This document shows positions 44,294 to 54,836 of a stretch of 64,000 nucleotides of DNA, in pieces. The first letter of the stretch is position 1, and the number at the start of each line of letters is the position of its first letter. Below the pieces are notes generated by a model. The model was not told where the DNA came from. It saw only the letters and a list, made by a program, of their open reading frames with translations, and did not search any database. The stretch is from Geothrix fermentans DSM 14018 (lineage in GTDB: Bacteria > Acidobacteriota > Holophagae > Holophagales > Holophagaceae). The stretch spans positions 1 through 64,000 of the forward strand of contig NZ_AUAU01000007.1 of NCBI RefSeq assembly GCF_000428885.1. The letters run 5' to 3'. The translations under genes were made by a program, and so were the position numbers.

Positions 44294-47200
44294 CTACATG
44301 TTTCTGCGGTACTGCCCGCCGACTTCATAAAGGGCGCTGCTGATCTGGCCGAGGCTGCAGACCTTGGCGGCGTCGAGCAGGGCCAGGAAGAGGTTGCCGC
44401 GGGCCTGGGCGACCTCCTTGAGGCGGACCAGCGCGGCGGGGGCGCGATCGGCGTTGCGGGTGTGGAAGGCCGCCAGGTTGTGGATCTGCTGCTGCTTCTC
44501 CGCCTCCGTGCTGCGGATCAGCTCCGGGGCGCCCAGTTCCTTGGGTGCGGGGTTCAGGAAGGTGTTCACGCCCACGATGGGCAGCTCCCCGCTGTGCTTG
44601 AGGTGCTCGTAGTGCATGGACTCTTCCTGGATCTTGCCCCGCTGGTACATGGTCTCCATGGCGCCCAGCACGCCGCCCCGGTCCGCGATGCGTCGGAACT
44701 CCATGAGCACGGCCTCCTCCACCAGCTCCGTCATCTGCTCGATGAGGAAGGAGCCCTGGAGCGGGTTCTCGTTCTTCGCCTCGCCCAGCTCGCGGTTGAT
44801 GATGAGCTGGATGGCGATGGCCCGGCGCACGCTCTCCTCGGTGGGCGTGGTGATGGCCTCGTCGTAGGCGTTGGTGTGCAGGCTGTTGCAGTTGTCGTAG
44901 ATCGCGTACAACGCTTGCAGCGTCGTGCGGATGTCATTGAAATCAATTTCCTGGGCATGGAGCGAGCGGCCCGAGGTCTGGATGTGGTACTTGAGCTTCT
45001 GGGAGCGGTCGTTGGCGCCGTACTTCTCCTTCATGGCCACGGACCAGATGCGCCGGGCCACGCGGCCGATGACGCTGTACTCGGGATCGAGGCCGTTGCT
45101 GAAGAAGAAGCTGAGGTTCGGCGCGAAATCGTCGATGTGCATGCCCCGGGAGAGGTAGTACTCGACGAAGGTGAAGCCGTTGGCCAGGGTGAAGGCCAGC
45201 TGGCTGATGGGGTTCGCGCCGGCCTCGGCGATGTGGTAGCCGCTGATGCTCACCGAGTAGAAGTTGCGGATCTTCTCCTCGATGAAGGTCTGCTGGATGT
45301 CGCCCATGACCTTGAGGCTGAACTCCGTGCTGAAGATGCAGGTGTTCTGGGCCTGGTCCTCCTTGAGGATGTCGGCCTGCACGGTGCCGCGCACGGTCTG
45401 GAGGGCTTCCGTGCGGAGCTTGGCATAGACATCCGCGGGCAGCACCTCGTCGGCCGTCACGCCCAGCAGCGCCAGGCCCAGGCCGTCGTTGCCCTCGGGC
45501 AGGGCGCCCTCGTAGCGGGGGCGGGCCAGACCCTTGGCGGCGTAGAGCGCGTCGATCTTCTTCTGGGCCTCATCGAGCTTCCCATGCTCCTTCAGCCAGG
45601 CCTCGGCCCGCTGATCGATGGCGGCGTTGAGGAAGAAGGCCAGCATGGTGGGCGCGGGGCCGTTGATGGTCATGCTCACGCTGGTGGTGGGGCAGAGCAG
45701 GTCGAAGCCCGAGTAGAGCTTCTTGGCGTCGTCCACGGTGCAGACGGACACGCCGCTGTTGCCGATCTTGCCGTAGATGTCGGGCCGGACGTGGGGGTCC
45801 TCACCGTAGAGGGTGACACTGTCGAAGGCGGTGCTGAGGCGCACGGCGGGCTGGCCCTTGCTCACGTAGTGGAAGCGCTTGTTGGTGCGCTCGGGCGTGC
45901 CCTCCCCGGCGAACATGCGGGTGGGATCCTCGCCCACGCGCTTGTACTCGAAGACGCCCGCCGTGTAGGGGAAGCGGCCCGGCAGGTTCTCCAGCAGCTG
46001 CCAGCGCAGCAGCTCGCCCCAGCCCGAGAAGGGCGGGAGCGCGACCTTGGGCACCATGGAGCCGCTGAGCGATACGGTGTAGTTGGCGGTGCGGATCTCC
46101 TTGCCACGCACCACGTAGACGTTCTCGGGCTCGGTGTAGCTGCGCTTCAGCTCGGCCCATTCGTGGATGAGGCGGCGGCTCTCGGCGTGCAGCTCGCCCA
46201 GGTGCTCCTGGTAGCGCTGGCGCAGCACCAGGATGGCCGTGCCCTGGTCGCCTTCCCCGGCTTCGGTGAGGCGGGCCGCATCATAGAACCCCCCGGCCGG
46301 GGGCACCTTGTCGCCCAGGGCGCTCAGGCTGATCCAGAGGGCGTGGGCCAGCTCGGCGGTCTCCGCCTGGCGGCGGGTCCAGGCCTTGTAGCCCTGCACG
46401 GCATCGGCGATCTCCGCCAGGTAGCGCACCCGCTCCGGCGGGATGATGGCGGCGCGGCGGGGGCTCCCGGGCTCGGCCTCGAGCTTGGGTGCCCAGTCCA
46501 CGCCCGTCTTGGCGGCCAGGGCCTTCACCAGGTTCACGAAGAGCCAGTTGGTGGCGGGGTCGTTGAACTGGCTGGCGCAGGTGGCATAGACCGGCATGTC
46601 GTCGGAGGGTTCGCTGAAGCGCTTGTGGGCCCGCTGGTACTGCTTGCGCACGTCCCGCAGGGCGTCCTCGGCGCCGCGCTTGTCGGCCTTGTTCAGCACG
46701 ACGAGGTCGGCGAAGTCCAGCATGTCGATCTTCTCGAGCTGGCTGGCCGCGCCGTACTCCGGCGTCATCACGTACATCGAGAGATCCACCAGGTCCGCGA
46801 TCTCGCTGTCGCTCTGGCCGATGCCCGCGGTCTCGACGATCACCAGGTCGTAGCCCTCAGCCTTGGCGGCGGCGATGCTGGCCACCAGGGCCTCGCTGGT
46901 GGCCCGGTGGGCGGCGCCCCGGGTGGCCAGGCTGCGCATGAAGACCCGGTCCCGCAGCTCCGGATGGTAGAGCGAGTTCATGCGGATGCGGTCACCCAGC
47001 AGGGCGCCGCCGGTCTTGCGCTTGGTGGGGTCCACGCTGAGAACCGCGACGCGGTTCTCAGGAAAATCAACCAGGAAGCGGCGGAGGAGTTCGTCGATGA
47101 GCGAGGACTTGCCGGCGCCGCCCGTGCCGGTGATGCCGAGGACGGGCACCTTCTTCGCGGGCGTTTCGAACCTACCCGCGGCGCCTGCCTCGACTTCGGT

Positions 47201-47707
47201 GATCTTCCGGGCCAAGGGCAGCGCCGCGGGCCGGGTCTGCGGATCGAAGTCGCAGCGCTCGACCATGTCGTCGATCATGCCCTGGAGGCCCATGTGGCGG
47301 CCGTCCTCGGGGCTGTAGATGCGGGCCACGCCGTAGGCCTCCAGCTCCCGGATCTCCTCGGGGACGATGACGCCGCCGCCGCCGCCGAAGACCTGGATGT
47401 GGCCGGCGCCCCGCTCCTTCAGCAGGTCCACCATGTACTTGAAGAACTCCACGTGGCCGCCCTGGTAGCTGGAGAGGGCGATGCCCTGGGCGTCCTCCTG
47501 GATGGCGGTCTCCACGATGTCCTGCACGGAGCGGTTGTGGCCCAGGTGGATCACCTCGCAGCCCGTGGCCTGGATGATGCGCCGCATGATGTTGATGGCG
47601 GCATCGTGGCCGTCGAAGAGGCTGGCGGCGGTGACGAAGCGGATCTTGTGCTTCGGCAGGTAGCCGTCGGCTCCGTGGGCGGTGGCTGGCGCGGTGAGTG
47701 TGGACAT
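44294..47707 (-). CDS. icmF: Fused isobutyryl-CoA mutase
   Basis: 1137 residues, with three parts in one chain. The B12-binding domain is first: [11 protein letters not shown], the D-x-H-type cobalamin loop (Asp32, His34). The G-protein chaperone follows at about 200-450: [15 protein letters not shown], then [12 protein letters not shown]. The mutase half is from about 500. Two positions favour IcmF over methylmalonyl-CoA mutase: Phe in [13 protein letters not shown] and Gln in [12 protein letters not shown]. It interconverts isobutyryl- and n-butyryl-CoA with adenosylcobalamin. Start 47707 follows a G-run; an in-frame start at 47773 has no family similarity. The gene is convergent with rhuM. 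Confidence 0.92.
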   Translation of the reverse strand: MSTLTAPATAHGADGYLPKHKIRFVTAASLFDGHDAAINIMRRIIQATGCEVIHLGHNRSVQDIVETAIQEDAQGIALSSYQGGHVEFFKYMVDLLKERGAGHIQVFGGGGGVIVPEEIRELEAYGVARIYSPEDGRHMGLQGMIDDMVERCDFDPQTRPAALPLARKITEVEAGAAGRFETPAKKVPVLGITGTGGAGKSSLIDELLRRFLVDFPENRVAVLSVDPTKRKTGGALLGDRIRMNSLYHPELRDRVFMRSLATRGAAHRATSEALVASIAAAKAEGYDLVIVETAGIGQSDSEIADLVDLSMYVMTPEYGAASQLEKIDMLDFADLVVLNKADKRGAEDALRDVRKQYQRAHKRFSEPSDDMPVYATCASQFNDPATNWLFVNLVKALAAKTGVDWAPKLEAEPGSPRRAAIIPPERVRYLAEIADAVQGYKAWTRRQAETAELAHALWISLSALGDKVPPAGGFYDAARLTEAGEGDQGTAILVLRQRYQEHLGELHAESRRLIHEWAELKRSYTEPENVYVVRGKEIRTANYTVSLSGSMVPKVALPPFSGWGELLRWQLLENLPGRFPYTAGVFEYKRVGEDPTRMFAGEGTPERTNKRFHYVSKGQPAVRLSTAFDSVTLYGEDPHVRPDIYGKIGNSGVSVCTVDDAKKLYSGFDLLCPTTSVSMTINGPAPTMLAFFLNAAIDQRAEAWLKEHGKLDEAQKKIDALYAAKGLARPRYEGALPEGNDGLGLALLGVTADEVLPADVYAKLRTEALQTVRGTVQADILKEDQAQNTCIFSTEFSLKVMGDIQQTFIEEKIRNFYSVSISGYHIAEAGANPISQLAFTLANGFTFVEYYLSRGMHIDDFAPNLSFFFSNGLDPEYSVIGRVARRIWSVAMKEKYGANDRSQKLKYHIQTSGRSLHAQEIDFNDIRTTLQALYAIYDNCNSLHTNAYDEAITTPTEESVRRAIAIQLIINRELGEAKNENPLQGSFLIEQMTELVEEAVLMEFRRIADRGGVLGAMETMYQRGKIQEESMHYEHLKHSGELPIVGVNTFLNPAPKELGAPELIRSTEAEKQQQIHNLAAFHTRNADRAPAALVRLKEVAQARGNLFLALLDAAKVCSLGQISSALYEVGGQYRRNM

Positions 47708-47780
47708 GGAACCCCCGTTCGGGCGAACCTCCAGTCTACCGGGGCCGGTCCCGCTTCCGAAGGTGCAGATCACCCCGGGG

Positions 47781-49292
47781 TCAGTTGTCCTCCAGGAGGC
47801 CGACCGGGAAGCGCTCCTCCATCAGGCTCTGGCGCTCGCGCAGGTGCTGCATGAGGGCCTTCCACTTGGGCAGGCCCCGGAGCGGCTCCAGCATGGGACT
47901 GCGCTCGTACCACTCGGTGCAGCCGAAGCCCCGGGCGAAGGCGCGTCCAGCCATGTCCATGGCGCTGGCGCGGTCGCCGATCAGGGCGTAGGCCTCCGCC
48001 AGGCGCAGGGTGAACTCGCCGTCGGGCTCCCGCATGCCGATGCGCTCCTGGTCGTATTCCCGCAGCTTCGTCCAGGCCTCGTCCTTGCGGCCCTCCAGGA
48101 TCAGGTCGTAGATCTGGCTCAGGCGGAGGATGTTCGGGTAGCCGTTCGCCAGGGTGGCGGCGGCCTTGAACTCCCGCTGGGCCGTGGCCTGATCCCCCCG
48201 CACCAGCGCCAGGTAGCCGCGGTAGAAGGGCAGCACGCCCGACGTGCTGCGCAGATGGCCCGGCTGATCCCGGAGCCCCGCCTCGAAGCGCTGGATCTCT
48301 CCGGTGTAGAGGTAGGTGATGTCCACGGCCTGGGGTTGGAGGCTGGCGAAGGCCAGCCGGTCCCGCAGGTCCATGGCCTGCCGGGCCAGGGGCAGCAGGC
48401 CCGCCCCCCGGGCGGCATAGGCGATGCCCGTGAGGAGGGTGGGGTTGTGGGGCTGGCGGCGGCGGGCCTCCAGCAGGAGGGTCAGGGCCTCGGCCTGGTT
48501 GCCGCCATCCGCCTTGAGCAGGGACAAGAGGAAGACGCCCCGGGGGTGGTAGGGCTCCAGGCTGAGCCCCCGCAGGAGCACGATCTCCGTCTCGGACTGC
48601 TCCTGCCGGAAGGCGGCCGGATTGTTCAGCATGCGCCGGTAGCGCAGGTTCCCGAGGAGGACCCAGAGGGTGGCGCAGGAGGGCTCCTTGGCCGCGGCCC
48701 GCTCCGCCAGGGCGAAGGCTTCGTCCAGCTGCTCGTTCCGCAGCCGCCGGGCGCTGGCCCCGATCATGTCCCAGAAGCTGTCGGGCTGCCGGGGGACCAG
48801 GGGTGAAGCGGCAGGGGCGCGGAGGGCCTTGGGGAACCCCGCGAGGAAGGCCTCGAAGGCCGCCGCAGGGACGAGGGGGCTCCCCTGGCGCTGGATCCAG
48901 GGAGGCGGCGCCCCCTTGTCCAGGCTGTCACCCGAGGCATAGCGGTAGGAAAGCACCAGGGCCCCCTCCTGCCGCGATGGCTCCAGCTGCACCACCAGGG
49001 ACCGCCGCTGGTCGCGGAGGACGTCCAGGTTCCCGGGCAGCTCCGTGACGCTGGTGACGGCGGCCTGGCCGAAGGATTCCAGGTGGTCCTGCACCAGCGC
49101 GCCGATGGCCCGGCAGGTGGCGGGATCGAGGTTCGTGGTGCCCGGCGGCGGCTGGGTGACCAGCAGGATGCGCAGCGGGCCGCGCAGGCCCCGGGCCGCC
49201 AGCAGCCAGGCGACGCCGCCCCCGGCTCCCAGGACCAGGAAGAACAGCAGGCCCAGCATCACGGCCGGACGGCGGAAGGAGGATTCGCGCAT
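47781..49292 (-). CDS. Membrane-anchored TPR-like protein
   Basis: 503 residues. One membrane helix ([23 protein letters not shown]) near the N-terminus leaves the rest in the periplasm or lumen. A middle region with [33 protein letters not shown] is followed by helical repeats of TPR type: [42 protein letters not shown] and [17 protein letters not shown]-like units. No enzymatic motif is seen. TPR proteins scaffold complexes; the partner is unknown. The start lies divergent from the HtrA gene, with about 115 bp between them. Confidence 0.65.
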   Translation of the reverse strand: MRESSFRRPAVMLGLLFFLVLGAGGGVAWLLAARGLRGPLRILLVTQPPPGTTNLDPATCRAIGALVQDHLESFGQAAVTSVTELPGNLDVLRDQRRSLVVQLEPSRQEGALVLSYRYASGDSLDKGAPPPWIQRQGSPLVPAAAFEAFLAGFPKALRAPAASPLVPRQPDSFWDMIGASARRLRNEQLDEAFALAERAAAKEPSCATLWVLLGNLRYRRMLNNPAAFRQEQSETEIVLLRGLSLEPYHPRGVFLLSLLKADGGNQAEALTLLLEARRRQPHNPTLLTGIAYAARGAGLLPLARQAMDLRDRLAFASLQPQAVDITYLYTGEIQRFEAGLRDQPGHLRSTSGVLPFYRGYLALVRGDQATAQREFKAAATLANGYPNILRLSQIYDLILEGRKDEAWTKLREYDQERIGMREPDGEFTLRLAEAYALIGDRASAMDMAGRAFARGFGCTEWYERSPMLEPLRGLPKWKALMQHLRERQSLMEERFPVGLLEDN

Positions 49293-49407
49293 GGGGCGAC
49301 CCCAGATTACGGTTTTCCCCCGGTGTCCCAAAGCACGAAGACCTCCTCTCTGCTCCCGCCAGTGGCCCGGCCCTTGGGCGAAGCCGCATAATCGTCCTGG
49401 AGCCGCC

Positions 49408-50595
49408 ATGACCCCTCGACGCTTCCTCCCGGGCCTCGCCATCCTGCTGGCCCTGCCCCTCCCGGCCCAGGCGCCCGCCCAGGCACCTGCCCAAGCCCCC
49501 AGCGAGGAGGCCGCCATCCGGCGGTTCCGGGCCCACGCGGCCCCCCGCGCCGTGGCCTCCCGCCCGCCCCTCAGCGCCGAGGAGCGGAATGCCATCCGGC
49601 GCTTCAAGGAGGCCAAACCCAGCGTGGTCTACGTCTCCGCCATCGCCCCCATCCAGGACCTCCGCACCCGCGACATCACCAAGATCCCCACGGGGACGGG
49701 CACGGGCTTCGTCTGGGACGAGTGGGGCCACGTGGTCACCAATCACCACGTCATCACGGTGGAGGACAAGGGCAAGCGGATCGGCGACGTGGATGAGGTG
49801 GAGGTCACGCTGGCGGACGGCAAGACCTACAAGGGCCGGGTGATCGGCACCAGCTTCGCCTATGACATCTCCGTACTCCAGGTCTTCGCGCCCCTCAGCG
49901 CCATGCGGCCCATTCCCATCGGCCGCAGCTCCGACCTCCAGGTGGGCCAGGGCGTGATGGCCATCGGCAACCCCTTCGGCCTGGACCACACGCTCACGAA
50001 GGGCGTCATCTCCGCCCTGGGCCGGGAGATCGGCACGGGCTACAGCACGCGGATCCTGAACGCCATCCAGACCGACGCCGCCGTGAATCCCGGCAACTCC
50101 GGCGGCCCCCTGCTGGACAGCGGCGGCCGGCTCATCGGCATGAACACGGCCATCGCCGCCGCCACGGGCGCCTCCGTGGGCATCGGCTTCGCCATCCCCG
50201 TGGACACCCTGAACCGGGTGGTGCCCCTCCTCATCGCCAGGGGCCGCCTGGAGCCCCCCCGCATGGGCTTCGAGACCATGGGCAGCTACCAGGCCCAGCA
50301 GCTGTTCGGCATCACCCGCGGCCTGGTGGTAAGCCAGGTGGATCTGGATTCGCCGGCCGGCCGCGCCGGGCTCCGCGCCCTCGAGGTGGATACCTCGGGC
50401 CGCCTCAAGACCATGGGCGATGTCCTGCTGGGCTACCAGGGGCGGCAGATCGAGAACGAAGGCCAGTTCATGGCCATGCTGGAGCTCGAGTCCCCGGCCG
50501 ACGTGGTGGTCTTCGACGTCCTCCGCGATGGGCGGGTCATCAAGGTGAGGTTGGACCTCCGGACACCGAAGAAGAAGGAATCCACCAGCATCTGA
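49408..50595 (+). CDS. HtrA/DegP-like periplasmic serine protease
   Basis: 395 residues. The signal peptide MTPRRFLPGLAILLALPLPAQ is followed by repeated PAQA. The trypsin-like domain has His114 in VVTNHHVITV, Asp153 in FAYDISVLQV and nucleophile Ser231 in NPGNSGGPLLDS. A single PDZ domain occupies about 280-385 (GLVVSQVDLDSPAGRAGL, VLLGYQGRQIE). HtrA proteins degrade misfolded envelope proteins. Start ATG 49408 is chosen for the signal peptide; the frame is open upstream but lies antisense to the neighbouring gene. Confidence 0.93.
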   Translation: MTPRRFLPGLAILLALPLPAQAPAQAPAQAPSEEAAIRRFRAHAAPRAVASRPPLSAEERNAIRRFKEAKPSVVYVSAIAPIQDLRTRDITKIPTGTGTGFVWDEWGHVVTNHHVITVEDKGKRIGDVDEVEVTLADGKTYKGRVIGTSFAYDISVLQVFAPLSAMRPIPIGRSSDLQVGQGVMAIGNPFGLDHTLTKGVISALGREIGTGYSTRILNAIQTDAAVNPGNSGGPLLDSGGRLIGMNTAIAAATGASVGIGFAIPVDTLNRVVPLLIARGRLEPPRMGFETMGSYQAQQLFGITRGLVVSQVDLDSPAGRAGLRALEVDTSGRLKTMGDVLLGYQGRQIENEGQFMAMLELESPADVVVFDVLRDGRVIKVRLDLRTPKKKESTSI

Positions 50596-50621
50596 CCCGG
50601 GTCCGACCCTCAACCCGGCCC

Positions 50622-51701
50622 TCAATGGTGGTGGCGGTGCTCCTCCGGCGCTGGCGCCGGGGCCGGAACCACGGGCCGGGCGGGGCGGGCCTTGGGATCC
50701 AGGTAGCGGAGGGGCACGTCCAGGGATCCCTCCAGGTTCGAGCAGGTGATCCTCAGGAGGGCCTCGGGGCTGGTGCCCGTGCGCCGGATGCGCAGGACCT
50801 GGCGGGCCGCCTCCGGCCCGGGCGCGTCCAGCACCTGGAAGCCCCGCCCCTGGATCTCGGTCCGGAGGATGCGGAAGGGCTTCCCGTCCCGCGACCGGAG
50901 CTCCAGGGCCAGGAGCGTGGTCTTCGGCTCCGTGAACACCACCCGGGCGGGCTCCGGCACCACGGGCAGGGCGAGGCGCCAGTCGACGTAGAGGGTGAAC
51001 AGGGGCTGCTTCGGCGCGTTGGTGGCCACCTTGAGCACCTCCAGCCCGGCGGTGACGCCCGGCTTCAGGCGCCGGGGCCGCAGGGTCAGGCGCAGGTCCG
51101 AGCCCTCGTCACTGGAGGCCAGCTCCGCATCCAGGTAGGCCGGGATCTCCGAGGCCAGAACCAGCTTCAACGGGTCGCCCCCCTCGCGCCGGAAGTGGAA
51201 GCCCAACTCCGGGCTCTCGTGGGGGGCCACCTCACCGAAACTCCGGCGCTCGGCATCCACCGTCACCTCGGGACGCACCATCATGTCGTAGCGGAGGATG
51301 TAGTTGGGCTGCCCGGGATCGTCCGTGCCCAGGCGCACGGCCCCCTTGACGGGGCCCACCAGGCCCGCCGGATCGACCTTCACCGTCACCATGCGGACCT
51401 CGCCCGGCTGGAGGGGCGAGGCCAGCTGCGCCTCGTCCAGGCTCAGCCCCAGGGACAGGTCGAGCACGCGCAGGTGGAAGGGCCGGTCGTGGAGGCTCTT
51501 GATGCCGTAGACCGCCTCGCGGATCTCGCGCGGGCCCACGCTGCCCAGGCGGACCGGGAAGGGCGTCGTGAGCTCGATGCGGGCGGGCGGGATCGGGTCC
51601 GGCTTGGCCGGGGCTGGATCCACCTTGGCCGGCGTCTGATCCACCTTGGCTGGCGCTGGGGGGACCTGCATCAGGAGGAGGAGGACGGCGGGAAGCAGCA
51701 T
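50622..51701 (-). CDS. DUF1573-like secreted protein with His-rich end
   Basis: 359 residues. A signal peptide (LLPAVLLLLMQVPPAPA) is followed by PAKVD-type repeats (about 17-40). The mature part has Ig-like beta-sandwich repeats in the style of DUF1573: FPVRLGSVGPREIREAVYGIKSL, GTDDPGQPNYILRYDMMVRPEVTVD, and KVATNAPKQPLFTLYVDWRL. The C-terminal tail is Pro-rich and ends EEHRHHH, a possible metal site. It is convergent with the HtrA gene. The role is unknown. Confidence 0.6.
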   Translation of the reverse strand: MLLPAVLLLLMQVPPAPAKVDQTPAKVDPAPAKPDPIPPARIELTTPFPVRLGSVGPREIREAVYGIKSLHDRPFHLRVLDLSLGLSLDEAQLASPLQPGEVRMVTVKVDPAGLVGPVKGAVRLGTDDPGQPNYILRYDMMVRPEVTVDAERRSFGEVAPHESPELGFHFRREGGDPLKLVLASEIPAYLDAELASSDEGSDLRLTLRPRRLKPGVTAGLEVLKVATNAPKQPLFTLYVDWRLALPVVPEPARVVFTEPKTTLLALELRSRDGKPFRILRTEIQGRGFQVLDAPGPEAARQVLRIRRTGTSPEALLRITCSNLEGSLDVPLRYLDPKARPARPVVPAPAPAPEEHRHHH

Positions 51702-51783
51702 GTCGGATCCGGGAAGGGTCCCTCCAGTGTGCCGCGAGGCCGGCGGAGCACCGGGATGTTAATTGTTGTTAAGTTCCATGAAT

Positions 51784-51844
51784 TCACCTCGTGGTCACAG
51801 CCGGTCTGGGTGGAATGGGGAGAACCCTTTTTCCCACGAGGTGA
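51784..51844 (+). promoter_or_regulatory. RNA stem that would mask the ribosome binding site of the PKD-protein gene
   Basis: TCACCTCGTGG (51784-51794) pairs perfectly with CCACGAGGTGA (51834-51844), an 11-bp stem with a 39-nt loop. The right arm contains GAGGTGA, the ribosome binding site of the ATG at 51847. The stem would close the site unless opened, which suggests translational control. No known riboswitch consensus was recognised in the loop. Confidence 0.55.
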
Positions 51845-51846
51845 TC

Positions 51847-53712
51847 ATGCGAGCCCTTCGCGTCCTTTTGAGCCTGGCCCTGTCGCTGGGCCTGACTTTG
51901 ACCCTGGGGGCCCAGACCCCGAAGAAGATCCTCTTCGACCACACCCGCCACGAGGAGGCAGGCACCTCCGCCGAGTGGGTGATCTGCTCCGCCAGCGAGC
52001 CTGACCCCAGCCCTGCGGCTCCCGTCTACGAGACCGACTGGAACGGCGGCATCAGCGCCTGGGGCTTCGACCTCTACAAGGCCGGCTACAAAGTCCAGAC
52101 CCTGCCCCCCACAGGCCGGGTCACCTACGGCGACGCCACCAATGCCCAGGATCTCTCCAACTACGCCGTCTACGTCATCCCCGAGCCCTACCTGCTGTTC
52201 ACGGCTGCGGAGAAGCAGGCCATCCTCAGCTTCGTCCAGAACGGCGGCGGCCTCTTCATCGTCTGCAACCATCCTGGCGCGGCGCGTTACAGCGGCACCG
52301 GCGGCACGGACGCCTACACCGTCTTCAACGACCTGGTGGCCGTGAACGGCGGCAACCCCTACGGCTTCACCTTCGTCCCCGGGCACGGGCCCGGCGACAC
52401 CCTGGCCAACACCACCAGCACCGCCTTCAGCACCAGCACCTCCCCCGCGGCCCAGGCCATCGTCCACGGCGCCTACGGCAGCCTGGGCCTGATGGACTTC
52501 CACTCCTACTCGTACCTGAACTACAGCACCGCCCAGAACCCCAATGTGCAGGAGATCCTCCACACCCAGATCAGCGGCGACACGGGCTCCTTCATCGTGA
52601 CCTGCACGGTGGGCTCGGGCCGGGTGGTGGCCATCAGCGACAGCGCCCCCTCGGACGACGGCACCACCACCACCTCCGGCAAGTCCCTGCACAACAGCTA
52701 CACCATCAACAGCAACAAGGCCTTCTTCCTGAACGCCACCGCCTACCTGGCCGGTGACGCCGGCCCCGTGGCCCCCACGCCCGTGGTGGGCATCACCTCC
52801 CCGTCTTCCAACCTGTCGATCCTCGCGGGCGGATCGGTGAATTTCCAGGGCAGCGCCACCATCTCCGATGGCAGCGCCCTGACCTACAGCTGGTCCTTCG
52901 GGGACGGCGCCACGGCCTCCGTGCTGGGCCCCATCAGCCACACCTACACCGCTGCGGGCACCTACACCGCCACCTTCACGGCCACCAGCAATCAGGGCAA
53001 GTCGGCCTCCGCCACCCGCACCATCACGGTGACCCCGGCCTCCTACACCATCACCGCCAGCGCCGGCACCGGCGGCACCATCACCCCCTCGGGCGCCGTC
53101 ACCGTGGCCAGCGGCGGCAGCCAGACCTTCACCATCGCCCCGGCCGCCGGCTACGTCATCAGCAGCGTCACCGTGGACGGCGTGAACCAGGGCGCCCTGG
53201 CCTCCTACACCTTCAGCAACGTGAGCGCCGCCCACACCATCGCCGCGGCCTTCGCCGCCAGTGCCGGCAGCAGCCTCAAGGAGACCTTCGACACCGGCAC
53301 CAAGACCGCCTACGCCGTGGGGACGGTCACCCTCTCCACCGGCTCCTGGACCCTGGACGACGCCCTGCTCGGCAACACCACGGCGGACCGCAAAGTGGGC
53401 ACCCAGAGCGTCCGCACCCGCAACAGCGGCAGGATCACCATGGGCTTCAACTTCGCCACGGGCGCCAAGACCGTCTCCGTCAAGCACGCCAAGTACGGCA
53501 GCGACGGCAACTCCACCTGGGGCCTCTGGTATTCCACCAACAGTGGCTCCACCTGGACCCAGGCGGGGAGCACGGTGACCACCTCCTCCACCACCCTGGC
53601 CACGGCCTCCTTCACCGTGAACGTCACCGGGGCCATCCGGTTCCAGATCCGCAAGACGGACGGCACCTCCAACCGGGTGAACTTCGACGACTTCCAGATC
53701 GCCGGCTACTGA
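51847..53712 (+). CDS. Secreted multi-domain protein with PKD domain
   Basis: 621 residues. A signal peptide ([23 protein letters not shown]) is followed by a GATase1/ThuA-like domain ([14 protein letters not shown] to about 270) with [37 protein letters not shown] domain (about 320-395) has [33 protein letters not shown] bacterial repeat of InlB-B or DUF type follows ([28 protein letters not shown]). The C-terminal domain ([30 protein letters not shown]) resembles carbohydrate-associated beta sandwiches. It is probably a surface or secreted adhesin or binding protein. The start follows GAGGTGA, masked by the stem just described. Confidence 0.75.
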   Translation: MRALRVLLSLALSLGLTLTLGAQTPKKILFDHTRHEEAGTSAEWVICSASEPDPSPAAPVYETDWNGGISAWGFDLYKAGYKVQTLPPTGRVTYGDATNAQDLSNYAVYVIPEPYLLFTAAEKQAILSFVQNGGGLFIVCNHPGAARYSGTGGTDAYTVFNDLVAVNGGNPYGFTFVPGHGPGDTLANTTSTAFSTSTSPAAQAIVHGAYGSLGLMDFHSYSYLNYSTAQNPNVQEILHTQISGDTGSFIVTCTVGSGRVVAISDSAPSDDGTTTTSGKSLHNSYTINSNKAFFLNATAYLAGDAGPVAPTPVVGITSPSSNLSILAGGSVNFQGSATISDGSALTYSWSFGDGATASVLGPISHTYTAAGTYTATFTATSNQGKSASATRTITVTPASYTITASAGTGGTITPSGAVTVASGGSQTFTIAPAAGYVISSVTVDGVNQGALASYTFSNVSAAHTIAAAFAASAGSSLKETFDTGTKTAYAVGTVTLSTGSWTLDDALLGNTTADRKVGTQSVRTRNSGRITMGFNFATGAKTVSVKHAKYGSDGNSTWGLWYSTNSGSTWTQAGSTVTTSSTTLATASFTVNVTGAIRFQIRKTDGTSNRVNFDDFQIAGY

Positions 53713-53730
53713 CCGTCCCGCGCTCCGAGA

Positions 53731-53757
53731 ACCCCGGGCTCCGGCCCGGGGTTTTTC
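53731..53757. terminator. Intrinsic terminator after the PKD-protein gene
   Basis: ACCCCGGG (53731-53738) pairs with CCCGGGGT (53745-53752), followed by a T run, 19 bp after the stop. Confidence 0.85.
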
Positions 53758-53771
53758 GTTATGCTCCCCCC

Positions 53772-54206
53772 ATGAAGAGCCACCGGAAGGTCCTCACGCT
53801 CCATCTGCCCGGGCGCACCGGCTTCGTGAACATCACCGCCGAGGTGGCCACCGCCGTGCGCGAGAGTGGCGTGCGGGAGGGGCTCTGCCTGGTCAACTCC
53901 ATGCACATCACCTCCAGCGTCTTCATCAACGACGAGGAGTCCGGCCTCAAGCAGGACTACCTGCGCTGGCTGGAGAAGCTGGCGCCCTTCAACGCCGGCA
54001 GCGACCCCGCCACGGGCGGCTACCTCCACAACCGTACGGGCGAGGACAACGGTGACGCCCACCACAAGCGCCAGGTCATGGGCCGCGAGGTGGTGGTGGC
54101 CATCACCGGCGGGCAGCTGGATTTCGGGACCTGGGAGCAGATCTTCTACGGCGAGTTCGACGGCAGGCGCGACAAGCGCATCCTCATCAAGATCATCGGG
54201 GAGTGA
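53772..54206 (+). CDS. yjbQ: YjbQ/UPF0047 family protein
   Basis: 144 residues, the family length. The family (secondary thiamine-phosphate synthase enzyme) has low thiamine phosphate synthase activity; its main role is not settled. Conserved segments are [39 protein letters not shown] and [26 protein letters not shown]. The His in MHIT and the HH pair bind a metal. A flavin reductase-like gene follows immediately, with only 2 bp between the genes. Confidence 0.93.
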   Translation: MKSHRKVLTLHLPGRTGFVNITAEVATAVRESGVREGLCLVNSMHITSSVFINDEESGLKQDYLRWLEKLAPFNAGSDPATGGYLHNRTGEDNGDAHHKRQVMGREVVVAITGGQLDFGTWEQIFYGEFDGRRDKRILIKIIGE

Positions 54207-54208
54207 CC

Positions 54209-54826
54209 ATGATCAGCCGCGACCTCTCAGCCCTGCCCAAGCGCGATGTCTACCGCATCCTCTCCAGCCTCGTGATCCCCCGGCCCATCGCCTGGGTCAC
54301 GACGGTGGATGACGTGGGCCGGGTGAACCTCGCCCCCTTCAGCAGCTTCATGGGCATCTTCGGGCCGCCCATGGTGGCCTTCACGGCGGGCCGCCGCCGG
54401 GACGGATCCCTCAAGGACACCCACCGCAACCTGAAGGCGAACGGCCAGGCCGTGGTCCACTTGGCGGACCTGCCCCTGCTGGAACCCCTCCACGCCAGCG
54501 GCGCCGAGGCCGACCCGGAGGTCAGCGAGGTGGCGCGCCTGGGTCTGGCCACGCTGCCCTCCCTCCAGGTGGCCCCGCCCCGCCTCGCCGATGCGCCGGT
54601 GGCCCTGGAGTGCCGCCTGAACCGCGAGCTGGATCTGGGCCCCGCCAGCACACTGATCTTGCTGGACGTGGTGGTGGCCCACGCCGCGGAGCGTATCTGG
54701 AGCGCCGAGTTCGACTGCGCCGACGCCAGCCTCTGGACCCCCGTCGTCCGCCTCGCCTCGGTGGTAGGGCCCAACTATGGCGCCCTGGGGGAGACCTTCC
54801 GTCTCGGCCCCTCCGAGCTGCCCTGA
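54209..54826 (+). CDS. Flavin reductase family protein (FMN-binding split barrel)
   Basis: 205 residues from ATG 54209; a GTG at 54203 overlaps the yjbQ stop but GGGGAG at 54198-54203 fits the ATG. The N-terminal RILSSLVIPRPIAWVTTVDDVGRVNLAPFSSFMGIFGPPMVAFTAG is the split-barrel signature of the flavin reductase/flavoredoxin group. It probably binds FMN and reduces an unknown electron acceptor. It follows yjbQ directly and is convergent with the CDF transporter gene. Confidence 0.85.
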   Translation: MISRDLSALPKRDVYRILSSLVIPRPIAWVTTVDDVGRVNLAPFSSFMGIFGPPMVAFTAGRRRDGSLKDTHRNLKANGQAVVHLADLPLLEPLHASGAEADPEVSEVARLGLATLPSLQVAPPRLADAPVALECRLNRELDLGPASTLILLDVVVAHAAERIWSAEFDCADASLWTPVVRLASVVGPNYGALGETFRLGPSELP

Positions 54827-54836
54827 TTCGGCCTGA

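Noticed and set aside
44273-47854. A plus-strand open frame of about 1190 codons antisense to icmF
   Set aside because: It is a shadow frame from the strong third-position GC bias; the product is low-complexity Gly/Val/Ala/His-rich and has no motif, while the minus strand holds a clear IcmF.
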